A DNA stretch of 37,011 nucleotides from a virus, in IMG/VR virus record IMGVR_UViG_3300030389_004206, positions 13,853-50,863 of that record, one strand, 5' to 3'. Position 1 is the first letter of the stretch; every line of letters starts with the position of its first letter. Positions 1 through 5,192 of this stretch are shown here, piece by piece. Below the pieces are notes generated by a model, which was not told the origin of the DNA, ran no database searches, and saw only the letters and a list, made by a program, of their open reading frames with translations. The position numbers and the translations under genes are program-made.

Positions 1-218
1 ATAAAAGTGGTCATCTTACTTTGAGATAAACCACCTTGTCTTTTCTTATGGGAGAACTGAAACTCATCACCCAATAAGAAACCATGATACTTGCCACTCA
101 TAAAGGCAAGTTCTTTACGACAGCTTTCCTGCCATTCCTTAACAAAGATAGATTTAAGAATTGACAACCTAGCAAAGTCATCAATCTTATTTCTGTCTTC
201 TTTACTTATATTCTGCAT
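1..218 (-). CDS. Partial phage protein, 3' end cut by window edge
   Basis: The minus strand is open from an ATG at 218 to position 1, giving 72 residues with no stop, so the C-terminus is missing. The product starts MQNISKEDRNKIDDFARL and is rich in charged residues, with no signal peptide or membrane segment. A purine-rich stretch (AAAGAGAG) about 10 nt upstream can serve as ribosome binding site. It is the next minus-strand gene after the terminase-nuclease cluster, where a large terminase or head gene would be expected, but this N-terminal piece shows no Walker motif and I do not recognise it. Confidence 0.7.
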   Translation of the reverse strand, partial: MQNISKEDRNKIDDFARLSILKSIFVKEWQESCRKELAFMSGKYHGFLLGDEFQFSHKKRQGGLSQSKMTTF

Positions 219-295
219 ATTAGCATTCTCTCTTTCTATACTATTTAAAGTATGTTTCCATTATGCACATATCCTAACTAATTGGAACATTTAAA

Positions 296-337
296 TATAA
301 GAAAAAAATCTTTTCTGTGGATAACTATTTTCTTATA
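296..337. repeat. 10-bp inverted repeat with a perfect DnaA box in its loop
   Basis: TATAAGAAAA (296-305) is exactly repeated in inverted form as TTTTCTTATA (328-337). The 22-nt loop contains TGTGGATAA at 316-324, which reads TTATCCACA on the minus strand and is the consensus DnaA box. The surroundings (219-370) are very AT-rich and carry no gene. It could be a host-DnaA-dependent replication or control site, but one 9-mer alone is weak evidence. Confidence 0.5.
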
Positions 338-370
338 AAAACAAGTTGTGCGTAGCACCCAAAATTTTTT

Positions 371-458
371 TTCTTGATTTTTTTTCTCGCGGCCGCGAGC
401 GGGCTTCTTCTACATTAGAAAACCGAATCGGCGTGGGGTCGGACTTAAGGGATTTTTT
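371..458. repeat. GC-palindrome/GTGGGGTC element, copy 1
   Basis: This is one of four related elements of about 85-95 bp. In order on the plus strand it has a TTGAT box, a perfect 14-bp palindrome CTCGCGGCCGCGAG (386-399), an AT segment TTCTACATTAGAA, and the box GTGGGGTC (433-440) followed by a GGATTTTTT tract. On the minus strand the box reads as the codons KKSL..DP, matching the C-terminus of the nuclease at 899-1369. Confidence 0.7.
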
Positions 459-484
459 AAAAGGATTCTCCTTACACAACTACA

Positions 485-577
485 TGATTTACCTATCAGA
501 AAAACAACTCGCGAGCCCCGCTCCTAAATTCTATATTAAAGGCCGGATCCACGTGGGGTCCGACCTAAAGGATTTTT
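485..577. repeat. GC-palindrome/GTGGGGTC element, copy 2
   Basis: This is the second copy, with an 8-bp palindrome CTCGCGAG (508-515), the AT segment TTCTATATTAAA (529-540) and GTGGGGTC at 553-560 followed by GGATTTTT. Its right end overlaps the last codons of the small membrane gene at 565-702. On the minus strand the box reads QKSF..DPT, the same codon alignment as the other copies. Confidence 0.7.
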
Positions 578-702
578 GGGATGGTGGTCCATGCTTCAGA
601 CCAGAGACCAAACAGGAGAAAACCTGCTACTGCAGCCAGTGCCTGCCATCTGGAAACACCGAACACCAGCATATAAACGCCGAAAAATATAGCTTCTAAC
701 AT
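565..702 (-). CDS. Small membrane protein (45 aa), holin-like in size
   Basis: A 45-residue protein starts MLEAIFFGVYMLVFGVS and ends IPKIL. Nearly all of residues 4-34 is hydrophobic apart from SRWQ, so one transmembrane helix or a short helical hairpin is expected. The ATG at 702 has a strong purine-rich ribosome site (AAAGGAAGAAG) at good spacing, which is the main evidence that it is a real gene. It lies downstream of the nuclease gene on the same strand and has its own candidate promoter. The size would fit a small holin or a membrane accessory protein, but it is far from the lysozyme gene and no family is recognised. Confidence 0.65.
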   Translation of the reverse strand: MLEAIFFGVYMLVFGVSRWQALAAVAGFLLFGLWSEAWTTIPKIL

Positions 703-746
703 ATCTTCTTCCTTTCTCAGGAGCTACCAGGATGCAGCTCATGGTT

Positions 747-777
747 ATAATATGGTGATTCAGGAATCAAAAGTCAA
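747..777 (-). promoter_or_regulatory. Candidate sigma-70 promoter for the small membrane gene
   Basis: On the minus strand TTGACT (772-777) and TATTAT (747-752) are 19 nt apart, slightly longer than ideal. The predicted transcript would begin with a hairpin (GAGCT at 736-740 pairing with AGCTC at 721-725) just ahead of the ribosome site of the gene at 702. Confidence 0.4.
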
Positions 778-794
778 GTAAAATCAATACTTTT

Positions 795-887
795 TTCTTG
801 ACCTCGCAGAAGATTCACCCGCGAGCGCGCCGGGAAACTTCTATTATAAGCTATGCTATGACGTGGGGTCAGGACTCAGGGATTTTT
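795..887. repeat. GC-palindrome/GTGGGGTC element, copy 3
   Basis: This is the third copy: TTGACC at 798-803, an imperfect GC palindrome CCCGCGAGCGCGCCGGG (818-834), the AT segment TTCTATTATAAG, then GTGGGGTC at 863-870 and GGGATTTTT. It lies immediately downstream, in the minus direction, of the nuclease stop codon. On the minus strand the box reads QKSL..DPT before running into stops, so it looks like a decayed copy of the gene's 3' end. Confidence 0.7.
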
Positions 888-898
888 GTTCAGGATTT

Positions 899-1369
899 TT
901 ACTTGACCTGCCTGGGAGCTGGGCCCGGTAAACATTTACCATAACCAGTGAAAATAATTTGGGGGTCCACCATTAAGGACTTTTGTATCTCGGACCAGGG
1001 AAGAGGATCTTCGAAGCATGCAACATGGCTCTTGGACTTAAAACCAACCTTCGACGCTTCATCAACCAGGTGTCCTGGAAAAATTTTCAAGGCTCTCTTA
1101 GCGAGGCTTCTGACAAGTATATAATTGGGTATATTGTACTCAGACAGCTTGAGATTTATAGCGACCTGCACCGGAGACAGTCCAATCTTGTTAATTGATG
1201 TACACTTAAGTTCAGCCCAAAAAGTGCCAGGCAGACCAGTCTGCTCATGTTCATAAAGACCATACAAATCAGGTAAACCAGGTGTAGACCAAGAGTCTAT
1301 TTTTAGGAAGTGTATTTTGTTACAGTTAGATCTTAGTGTAGTAGTGAATCTACCCTCAGCTTTTCTCAT
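899..1369 (-). CDS. PD-(D/E)XK / VRR-NUC-like nuclease
   Basis: This 156-residue protein carries the pattern of a PD-(D/E)XK nuclease. TPGLPDLYGLYEH (about residues 29-41) supplies the catalytic Asp after a Pro, and FWAELKCTS (about 51-59) supplies the E-x-K pair. The layout and small size resemble VRR-NUC or Holliday-junction-resolvase-like phage enzymes that act on branched or processed DNA. The ATG at 1369 lies inside the end of the upstream nuclease gene (14-nt overlap) and has AAGGGA four bases upstream. The gene sits two genes after the small terminase, suggesting a role in packaging or recombination. The coding sequence for the last 25 or so residues matches a nearby non-coding repeat family. 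Confidence 0.75.
   Translation of the reverse strand: MRKAEGRFTTTLRSNCNKIHFLKIDSWSTPGLPDLYGLYEHEQTGLPGTFWAELKCTSINKIGLSPVQVAINLKLSEYNIPNYILVRSLAKRALKIFPGHLVDEASKVGFKSKSHVACFEDPLPWSEIQKSLMVDPQIIFTGYGKCLPGPAPRQVK
901..985. repeat. Diverged element copy 4, inside the nuclease 3' end
   Basis: TTGACC (903-908), a GC-rich core containing GGGCCC, then GGGGGTC (961-967) and AAGGACTTTTG repeat the order and spacing seen in the three GTGGGGTC elements to the left. Here the sequence is part of the open reading frame and encodes QKSLMVDPQI. This copy is probably the parent of the other three, or a case of the element being recruited as coding sequence. Confidence 0.5.
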
Positions 1370-1736
1370 CTGTTCCCTTAAATCTACCTTTCTTATCTCT
1401 GTTTACACTTTGCTTTTTTAACCAGGCAGCTCTATCTAACTGAACTCTACAGTCTCCATTATCAAAAACATACAATAGTTTTACACCCAACTCCTTTTGT
1501 TCTGCAGTCAACACTCTATTAATCATTTGCTTAGAACCCAAAGTGTCTTTGTTATTTCTAAAACCTGCAAGCTTCACATCAAATAATTCAATATGCCCAA
1601 AATCATCAATGGCAATAAGATCGACACAACCTGTGCCAAAAACATTGCTAAAAACATAATATCCTTTTTCGGACAACCATAATATTGCTCTTTGATGTGC
1701 CCAATTACCCTTGAGGTGCTTGTCGTTCGTCACCAT
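1356..1736 (-). CDS. PD-(D/E)XK endonuclease-like protein
   Basis: The 126-residue product has a second, different PD-(D/E)XK arrangement. NWAHQRAILWLSEKGYYVF is the usual N-terminal helix and first strand, GTGCVDLIAIDD gives the catalytic Asp near residue 39, and IELFDVKLAG gives D-x-K near residues 53-55. A basic C-terminal tail (KKQSVNRDKKGRFKG) could bind DNA. It overlaps the small terminase gene by 32 nt and the next nuclease by 14 nt, so the three are co-translated. The likely role is cutting or resolving DNA during packaging or recombination. The start at 1736 has no strong ribosome site and may depend on coupling. Confidence 0.7.
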   Translation of the reverse strand: MVTNDKHLKGNWAHQRAILWLSEKGYYVFSNVFGTGCVDLIAIDDFGHIELFDVKLAGFRNNKDTLGSKQMINRVLTAEQKELGVKLLYVFDNGDCRVQLDRAAWLKKQSVNRDKKGRFKGTDEKS

Positions 1737-2244
1737 TGATTACCACCGGTTTAGCCGTTTCCCCTGATAATCTCTTTTCAAGCTCATTAATTTTTGCATC
1801 GACTTCCTCCATACTCATACTATCAATAGTTCCATATTTTATTTCTTTCTTGTCGATGTAAAGTCCTGCCACCTGACCTCTATTCTTTTCAGCTACAACT
1901 GCTGCATTCCAGTTACCTGCCTGCTCTGCTTTTTCTGATAACTCATACATTCTCTTTAAATGTTTATCATAGCTTACTTCATATTTTCTATAAAACTGCA
2001 CTCTATAATGGTTTATAGCGTTAACAACCTTTGGGAAGCTTTTTGGGTTTTGCATATTACTAGCCTGTTGTCTTGCGGTCTTTTCAGAAAAACCACACTC
2101 AATAGCTATTTGTGTTGCTGTCTTTCTACCTTCATACAAGACTATTAATTGTGCAAATTTAGCTTGCTTTGGTGTTAATCCTGGAAAATGATCAAAACGT
2201 TCCTGTAAAGTGGTTGTAACGTCTGTAACGTGAGTTTCTGTCAT
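1705..2244 (-). CDS. terS: Terminase small subunit
   Basis: This 179-residue protein matches the Terminase_2-type small subunit. LTPKQAKFAQLIVLYEG (about 23-39) is followed by a helix-turn-helix segment TATQIAIECGFSEKTARQQ (about 42-60) typical of the DNA-recognition end. A helical middle and a Glu/Lys-rich oligomerisation region follow. The small subunit recognises the packaging site and hands DNA to the large terminase, which is not in the window. Two in-phase TGTAACGT units lie in its first codons and continue as a repeat cluster upstream, a plausible recognition site. Two nuclease genes follow with overlaps. Confidence 0.85.
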   Translation of the reverse strand: MTETHVTDVTTTLQERFDHFPGLTPKQAKFAQLIVLYEGRKTATQIAIECGFSEKTARQQASNMQNPKSFPKVVNAINHYRVQFYRKYEVSYDKHLKRMYELSEKAEQAGNWNAAVVAEKNRGQVAGLYIDKKEIKYGTIDSMSMEEVDAKINELEKRLSGETAKPVVINGDERQAPQG

Positions 2245-2457
2245 GTAAGTACACTTTATGCTAAAATAAGTCTATTTCAATACTCAACATATCCCAACGT
2301 AACGTAACATTTAGTCCTAACGTTACACCCACGTAACACCCTAAAACCCCTAATATACAATGATAATAGTTATATATTATTAATGTTACGTAACATTTCT
2401 TCTAATTTATTTTTTTATTTTTGTATTTATATTTATATTACTATATGCACACGTTAC
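2214..2457. repeat. GTAAC/GTTAC iteron cluster beside the small terminase gene
   Basis: GTAACGT or its complement recurs: two copies 9 nt apart inside terS (2216-2222, 2225-2231), a double AACGT step at 2296-2310, TAACGTTAC near 2319, ACGTAACACC at 2331, a perfect 16-bp palindrome AATGTTACGTAACATT at 2382-2397, and ACGTTACACT at 2451. The interval 2245-2453 holds no gene. This is the pattern of a protein-binding site such as a packaging site, an operator or an origin. Confidence 0.65.
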
Positions 2458-2672
2458 ACTGTAGGCTTCACTGAACAAAAACTTGTTAAATAAACATTTC
2501 CTGCAGGTTTGAGACTTTGATATATTTGAGATGCGTCTTCATTACATTCAATCATTGTTTCATAAGATCCGTGGTCCAAGATCACTTGTTGACAGGTGTT
2601 TTCAAGTGAAAGGTTGGGATCATTTATACATATCCAAATAATTAGAAAGTATTTCATACTTTCAATATGCAA
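2454..2672 (-). CDS. Small exported or membrane-anchored protein
   Basis: The product, 72 residues from a TTG start at 2672, contains MKYFLIIWICIND, a short hydrophobic N-terminal segment that could be a signal or anchor. After it comes a polar region with several cysteines (ENTCQQVIL, MIECNED, TSFCSVKP) that could form disulphides outside the cytoplasm. An AGGA lies just upstream of the TTG; the alternative ATG at 2657 gives a tighter signal-like N-terminus but lacks a well-placed ribosome site. It is isolated between the iteron cluster and the structured leader of the divergent methyltransferase operon. No family is recognised. Confidence 0.5.
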   Translation of the reverse strand: MHIESMKYFLIIWICINDPNLSLENTCQQVILDHGSYETMIECNEDASQIYQSLKPAGNVYLTSFCSVKPTV

Positions 2673-2693
2673 TTAATCCTATATCATTGCAAC

Positions 2694-2770
2694 GAGATTC
2701 GTGGACACCTTTCCTCCTATTTTTTCATAGTGTCTCCGCAAGACAACAAGACAGCTTGTTCACGAGTCTC
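2694..2770 (+). ncRNA. Predicted three-way-junction leader RNA of the methyltransferase operon
   Basis: GAGATTCGTG (2694-2703) pairs with CACGAGTCTC (2761-2770) over 10 bp with one U-G wobble that works only in plus-strand RNA. P2 (GACA 2704-2707 with TGTC 2731-2734, extended by CTAT 2717-2720 with ATAG 2727-2730) follows with no linker. P3 (AACAAG 2745-2750 with CTTGTT 2755-2760) abuts the closing strand directly. An alternative hairpin TGTCT/AGACA (2731-2745) competes with P2. A weak promoter (TTTCAA 2660-2665, TATCAT 2682-2687) would start RNA at about 2693. The start codon is 16 nt after the fold. Confidence 0.55.
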
Positions 2771-2786
2771 CAGAAAATGAGAGAAT

Positions 2787-3422
2787 ATGAAACATAATTA
2801 TTTTAATATACCAGGATGGTTTAATATGCATGATGCATACGACCAGCTATTAGATCAGTGTGAAGACGGTGATGAAATACTAGAGATAGGGCCTTTCATG
2901 GGAAGATCCACGTCTTATCTAGCAACAAACATTATTAATTCAGCAAAGAAAGTTCACCTTTATTGTCTTGACACATTTGAAGGGAGCTCTGAACATGTTA
3001 ATCTTAAACTAAGTTCAAAGGGCTTTTACGATAAATTTTTACAAAACTGTCAAACGTTTATCGATAAAGGGGTAGTGACACCAATTAAATCTAGATCTGA
3101 TGATGCAAACACAATAAGAAGATTTCAAGATAAACATTTTCAAGGAATAATAGTGGACGCAGCTCATGAATATGAAGCGGTGAAAACTGACATTTTAAAT
3201 TGGTGGCCAAAGCTTAAGGACGGCGGGTCCATGGTTGGTGATGACATGTCATTGAAGTCTGTGCAACAAGCCGTAACAGATACCTTTGGTAAAAGTTTAT
3301 GTGTTGATAGTAGTGGCATAGACTACATCCAAGGGTATGAACAATGGTTTAGTGTATCTAAAAAAACGGAACGACCTAAATGTTTCAAATTGGTGCCTGG
3401 ACAGAATACTTTAGTGAAATGA
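2787..3422 (+). CDS. Class I SAM-dependent methyltransferase (Methyltransf_24-like)
   Basis: This 211-residue protein has the Rossmann methyltransferase layout. Motif I is ILEIGPFMGRSTSYLA (about residues 31-46), an acidic residue follows the second strand in YCLDTFEGS, and GIIVDAAHEYEAV followed by WWPKLKDGGSMVGDDM matches the later strands of the Methyltransf_24 group. Members often modify sugars or small molecules, so the substrate cannot be read from sequence; DNA-methyltransferase motifs are absent. The ATG is preceded by GAGAG and a predicted structured leader. It begins a plus-strand operon of three overlapping genes inserted between minus-strand blocks. Confidence 0.8.
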   Translation: MKHNYFNIPGWFNMHDAYDQLLDQCEDGDEILEIGPFMGRSTSYLATNIINSAKKVHLYCLDTFEGSSEHVNLKLSSKGFYDKFLQNCQTFIDKGVVTPIKSRSDDANTIRRFQDKHFQGIIVDAAHEYEAVKTDILNWWPKLKDGGSMVGDDMSLKSVQQAVTDTFGKSLCVDSSGIDYIQGYEQWFSVSKKTERPKCFKLVPGQNTLVK

Positions 3423-3700
3423 AATTTAACCTGAAGACGTGTCCAATTGTGATCGTCCGATGGCAAGACGCAACCGAGCCTTTCTCTGGCTGGGTAGAAT
3501 TCAAAGACATTATAAAAAAGACCGCAGCTGGTTGTTTTTCAATTGGATGGCTTGTAAAAGACACAGAAGAAGAGATGTCATTGATGGCCGACTGGTGTGA
3601 TGACGATTCTCAAGAAGGAGGAAGGGTTGCAATTATTCCCAAAGGTATGGTAAAAGAAGTAAAGTATTTAAAATACCATGATGCTAAAAGATATAATTAA
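3419..3700 (+). CDS. Conserved-looking hypothetical protein, operon gene 2
   Basis: The start is taken at 3419, where ATGA overlaps the stop of the methyltransferase gene; a longer in-frame reading from 3380 would lie inside that gene and is less likely. The 93-residue product begins MKFNLKTCPIVIVRWQDATEP and looks like a small beta-rich soluble domain with an acidic loop (MADWCDDDSQEGG) and a strand-rich end (GGRVAIIPKGMVKEVKYL). This pattern is familiar from uncharacterised phage proteins that seem to manage small-molecule or processing tasks, but no function is known to me. Confidence 0.7.
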   Translation: MKFNLKTCPIVIVRWQDATEPFSGWVEFKDIIKKTAAGCFSIGWLVKDTEEEMSLMADWCDDDSQEGGRVAIIPKGMVKEVKYLKYHDAKRYN

Positions 3701-3893
3701 GCAGCTAAGGGTGTTTGAACAGAGGACTGACTCAGGTGGTCATGACATGGTCTACGAGGTAGAATACAAAGATGGTTCAACAGAAAGATTTAATCATCGA
3801 GAGTGGAATACTATTGTAGCGAATGGAAAACAGTTTTGGGACAGACACATGAAGAATAAATACTTCGAACAGGGACACGAAGGCCTATATTAG
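3678..3893 (+). CDS. Small hypothetical protein, operon gene 3
   Basis: A 71-residue soluble protein starts MMLKDIIKQLRVFEQRTDSGG and contains a beta-hairpin-like stretch (YEVEYKDGSTERFNHREW). It overlaps the preceding gene by 23 nt and has no strong ribosome site of its own, so it is probably translated by coupling. Its stop codon overlaps by four bases the stop of the minus-strand gene at 3890-4024, so the operon ends tail-to-tail with no visible terminator. Function is unknown. Confidence 0.65.
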   Translation: MMLKDIIKQLRVFEQRTDSGGHDMVYEVEYKDGSTERFNHREWNTIVANGKQFWDRHMKNKYFEQGHEGLY

Positions 3894-4024
3894 GCCCCGT
3901 CATCCTCTTCAGATTCCTCTGATTCATCATCGCACTGACAATGCTTTACGGACAGTAATTCATTGTGTAGGTAAGCTATCGTTTGTAGTGCTTCTTGATA
4001 TTTTTCTTCTAGATTTTCTTGCAT
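3890..4024 (-). CDS. Acidic 44-residue protein
   Basis: The ATG at 4024 is preceded by AAGGAGGTCAAA, one of the best ribosome sites in the window. The 44-residue product starts MQENLEEKYQEALQTIAYLH, a likely amphipathic helix, has HCQC in the middle and ends in an acidic tail (DDESEESEEDDGA). Short acidic phage proteins often mimic DNA or inhibit host enzymes, but that is only a possibility here. A promoter with a motif shared with the replication-module promoter lies just upstream. Confidence 0.75.
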   Translation of the reverse strand: MQENLEEKYQEALQTIAYLHNELLSVKHCQCDDESEESEEDDGA

Positions 4025-4050
4025 TTTGACCTCCTTTTTGACGAAAGGCC

Positions 4051-4079
4051 AATATATAAAATTACAATCCTAACAGCAA
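4051..4079 (-). promoter_or_regulatory. Promoter with TTAGGATTG spacer motif, upstream of the 44-aa gene
   Basis: On the minus strand TTGCTG (4074-4079) and TATATT (4051-4056) are separated by 17 nt. The spacer starts with TTAGGATTG directly after the -35 box, exactly as in the promoter at 13858-13887. The motif begins about 41 nt before the start codon here and about 38 nt there, which suggests a shared phage regulator or promoter class. Confidence 0.5.
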
Positions 4080-4101
4080 ATAATCTTTGCTATTGACATG
4101 A

Positions 4102-4311
4102 TCAGTGTTTCGTGATCCGTGCGTCGTCTTCCTCAATCATCTCCTTCAACCAGTCTGGAGCCTGCTTTCTTATCGCTACTTCTATCATGTTTCTTAGTTT
4201 CATTTTTTCTACTTCATCACCACCAGTTGCTTTCTCTACCCTGTCCGATCGTAGAAATTTTTCTATCGTTTCGTTTACTGCTTTTTTCGTCATTATGCTA
4301 CCTTTCTTCAT
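4102..4311 (-). CDS. Small basic/acidic hypothetical protein
   Basis: The 69-residue product is hydrophilic and probably all helical: TKKAVNETIEKFLRSDRVEK, then MKLRNMIEVAIRKQAPDWL and a charged end. The ATG at 4311 has GGAG seven bases upstream; a second ATG at 4293 (starting MTKKAVNE) also has a reasonable site (AAAGG), so the start is uncertain by 18 nt. A perfect 6-bp hairpin with loop TAATC (4075-4091) follows the gene but has no U tract. Function is unknown. Confidence 0.65.
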   Translation of the reverse strand: MKKGSIMTKKAVNETIEKFLRSDRVEKATGGDEVEKMKLRNMIEVAIRKQAPDWLKEMIEEDDARITKH

Positions 4312-4416
4312 GATGTCTCTCCATCAGTCACACCACATACCTGTGTTACGAGGCTACAGACCAGGTGTCGACCCTTTGGATTAGGGTGGGATTGATAATC
4401 CGTTTATCAGACTATC
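4312..4416. other. Short gap with a 6-bp hairpin, no gene seen
   Basis: The only clear structure is TGATAA (4393-4398) pairing with TTATCA (4404-4409) around the loop TCCGT, just downstream of the 47-residue gene on the minus strand. No T tract follows on either strand, so it is not an intrinsic terminator; it may be a processing or stability hairpin. Confidence 0.4.
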
Positions 4417-4560
4417 TCACTTCACACTCTTTTCCAAACTTTTTATATATTTTTCTAACGCAAGAACTGCCTCGGTCACATTACTGTGAGCGATATCTTT
4501 CGTTATGTAGTCCTTGACAATTTGCATTGCCTGGCTACCGGTCATGAGCATTTTGAACAT
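4417..4560 (-). CDS. Small hypothetical protein (47 aa)
   Basis: The ATG at 4560 has GGAAAGGAGAGAAC directly upstream, an excellent ribosome site. The 47-residue product starts MFKMLMTGSQAMQIVKDYIT and continues with a helical, lysine-rich second half (VLALEKYIKSLEKSVK). It resembles short early phage proteins of unknown role. The ribosome site abuts the end of the pentamer array, so this gene is the first one translated after the array in the minus transcript. Confidence 0.75.
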   Translation of the reverse strand: MFKMLMTGSQAMQIVKDYITKDIAHSNVTEAVLALEKYIKSLEKSVK

Positions 4561-4572
4561 GTTCTCTCCTTT

Positions 4573-4968
4573 CCGGCCTCGCCAATCCACGCCTCACAAC
4601 ACCATACCCCAATCTACCGCAATCGTAACCCAACGAGCCACAACTCGCCACACCTGCCGAAATAAGCCTCAACTCACCATTCCAAGATAACCCTCACCTG
4701 AACGCACCTCACCCCGCCTGCCACGACACTCCAAAACTAATCCCGCCTCAACATAACTCACCTAGCCTGCCTTAACACACCTTGCTACCACCAGAGCGTA
4801 CCCGGCCTCACCACGCCTGCCTCGCCCTTCCTCAACTCACCGGACTATAACTAGCCTCACTCTGCCTGCCGCAACAAAACCGACCATACCTCGCTCAAAC
4901 TTACCACACCTGCCACGCCGTAACACACTGCGCCTTACCCCAACATATATGAACTTACCTAGCCTGCC
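4573..4968 (-). repeat. Non-coding 5-nt-period array (GGNNN on the minus strand) with GGCAGG slips
   Basis: Over about 395 nt, GG dinucleotides on the minus strand fall on a 5-nt grid. GGCAGG interrupts this, moving the grid by one base. CCTGCC occurs on the plus strand at 4653, 4717, 4766, 4816, 4865, 4909 and 4963; the spacings 64, 49, 50, 49, 44 and 54 are, except for 50, a multiple of five plus four. Each copy is preceded by a related box, consensus ACTYACCNNG on the plus strand. Stops occur in the minus frames and no ribosome site is seen inside. The array exactly fills the gap between two well-supported genes. Confidence 0.85.
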
Positions 4969-5192
4969 TAAACAGGTTCGGAATCGTCATGCTCTAAATC
5001 ATCAACGGTAGCAAGCACGTCCTCTATCTGTAATATGATAGAACCCATTTCATCTACATCGTCTTTATTTACATGACGTATCCCTTTAGATCTAGTGGCG
5101 TTGTTCATAGCTATCAGAGCGTCTTCGAGTAAACCGTAAAGTTCTCTGACTTCGTCTACCCACTCTTGATAATATTCGTCACTACTAGCCAT
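4968..5192 (-). CDS. Acidic helical hypothetical protein (74 aa)
   Basis: The ATG at 5192 follows directly on the stop of the 30-residue gene (TAAATG) and has AAAGGAGAA upstream. The 74-residue product is acidic and helical (EYYQEWVDEVRELYGLLED, then IILQIEDVLATVDDLEHDD). Its stop TAG is immediately followed by the first GGCAGG of the pentamer array. It could be a small protein-interaction module, but no family is recognised. Confidence 0.75.
   Translation of the reverse strand: MASSDEYYQEWVDEVRELYGLLEDALIAMNNATRSKGIRHVNKDDVDEMGSIILQIEDVLATVDDLEHDDSEPV

Noticed and set aside
346-699. A 117-codon plus-strand open frame with an internal VGSDL(R/K)DF repeat
   Set aside because: It begins at a TTG without a ribosome site, spans two copies of the repeat element and the antisense of a well-supported small gene. 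The apparent peptide repeat follows from the DNA repeat, which aligns better to the nuclease on the other strand.
2679-2720. A 9-codon GTG-start leader peptide behind AGGAGG on the minus strand
   Set aside because: The ribosome-like sequence is the complement of the pyrimidine bulge in the leader RNA fold. A 9-codon frame has no independent support.
2694-2770. Identification of the methyltransferase leader as a hammerhead or twister-sister ribozyme
   Set aside because: The hammerhead core words CUGAUGA and GAAA are missing. A CGCAAG word recalls twister-sister but the required partner loop is not found.
4112-4384. Two plus-strand frames of 64-90 codons opposite the 69-residue gene
   Set aside because: Both are low-complexity Ser/Leu/Phe-rich antisense readings without ribosome sites, typical shadows of the minus-strand gene.
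4573-4968. Interpretation of the pentamer array as a protein-coding repeat
   Set aside because: Stops occur in the minus frames (the GCTAGG units), no start with a ribosome site is present, and the grid slips of one base break any reading frame.
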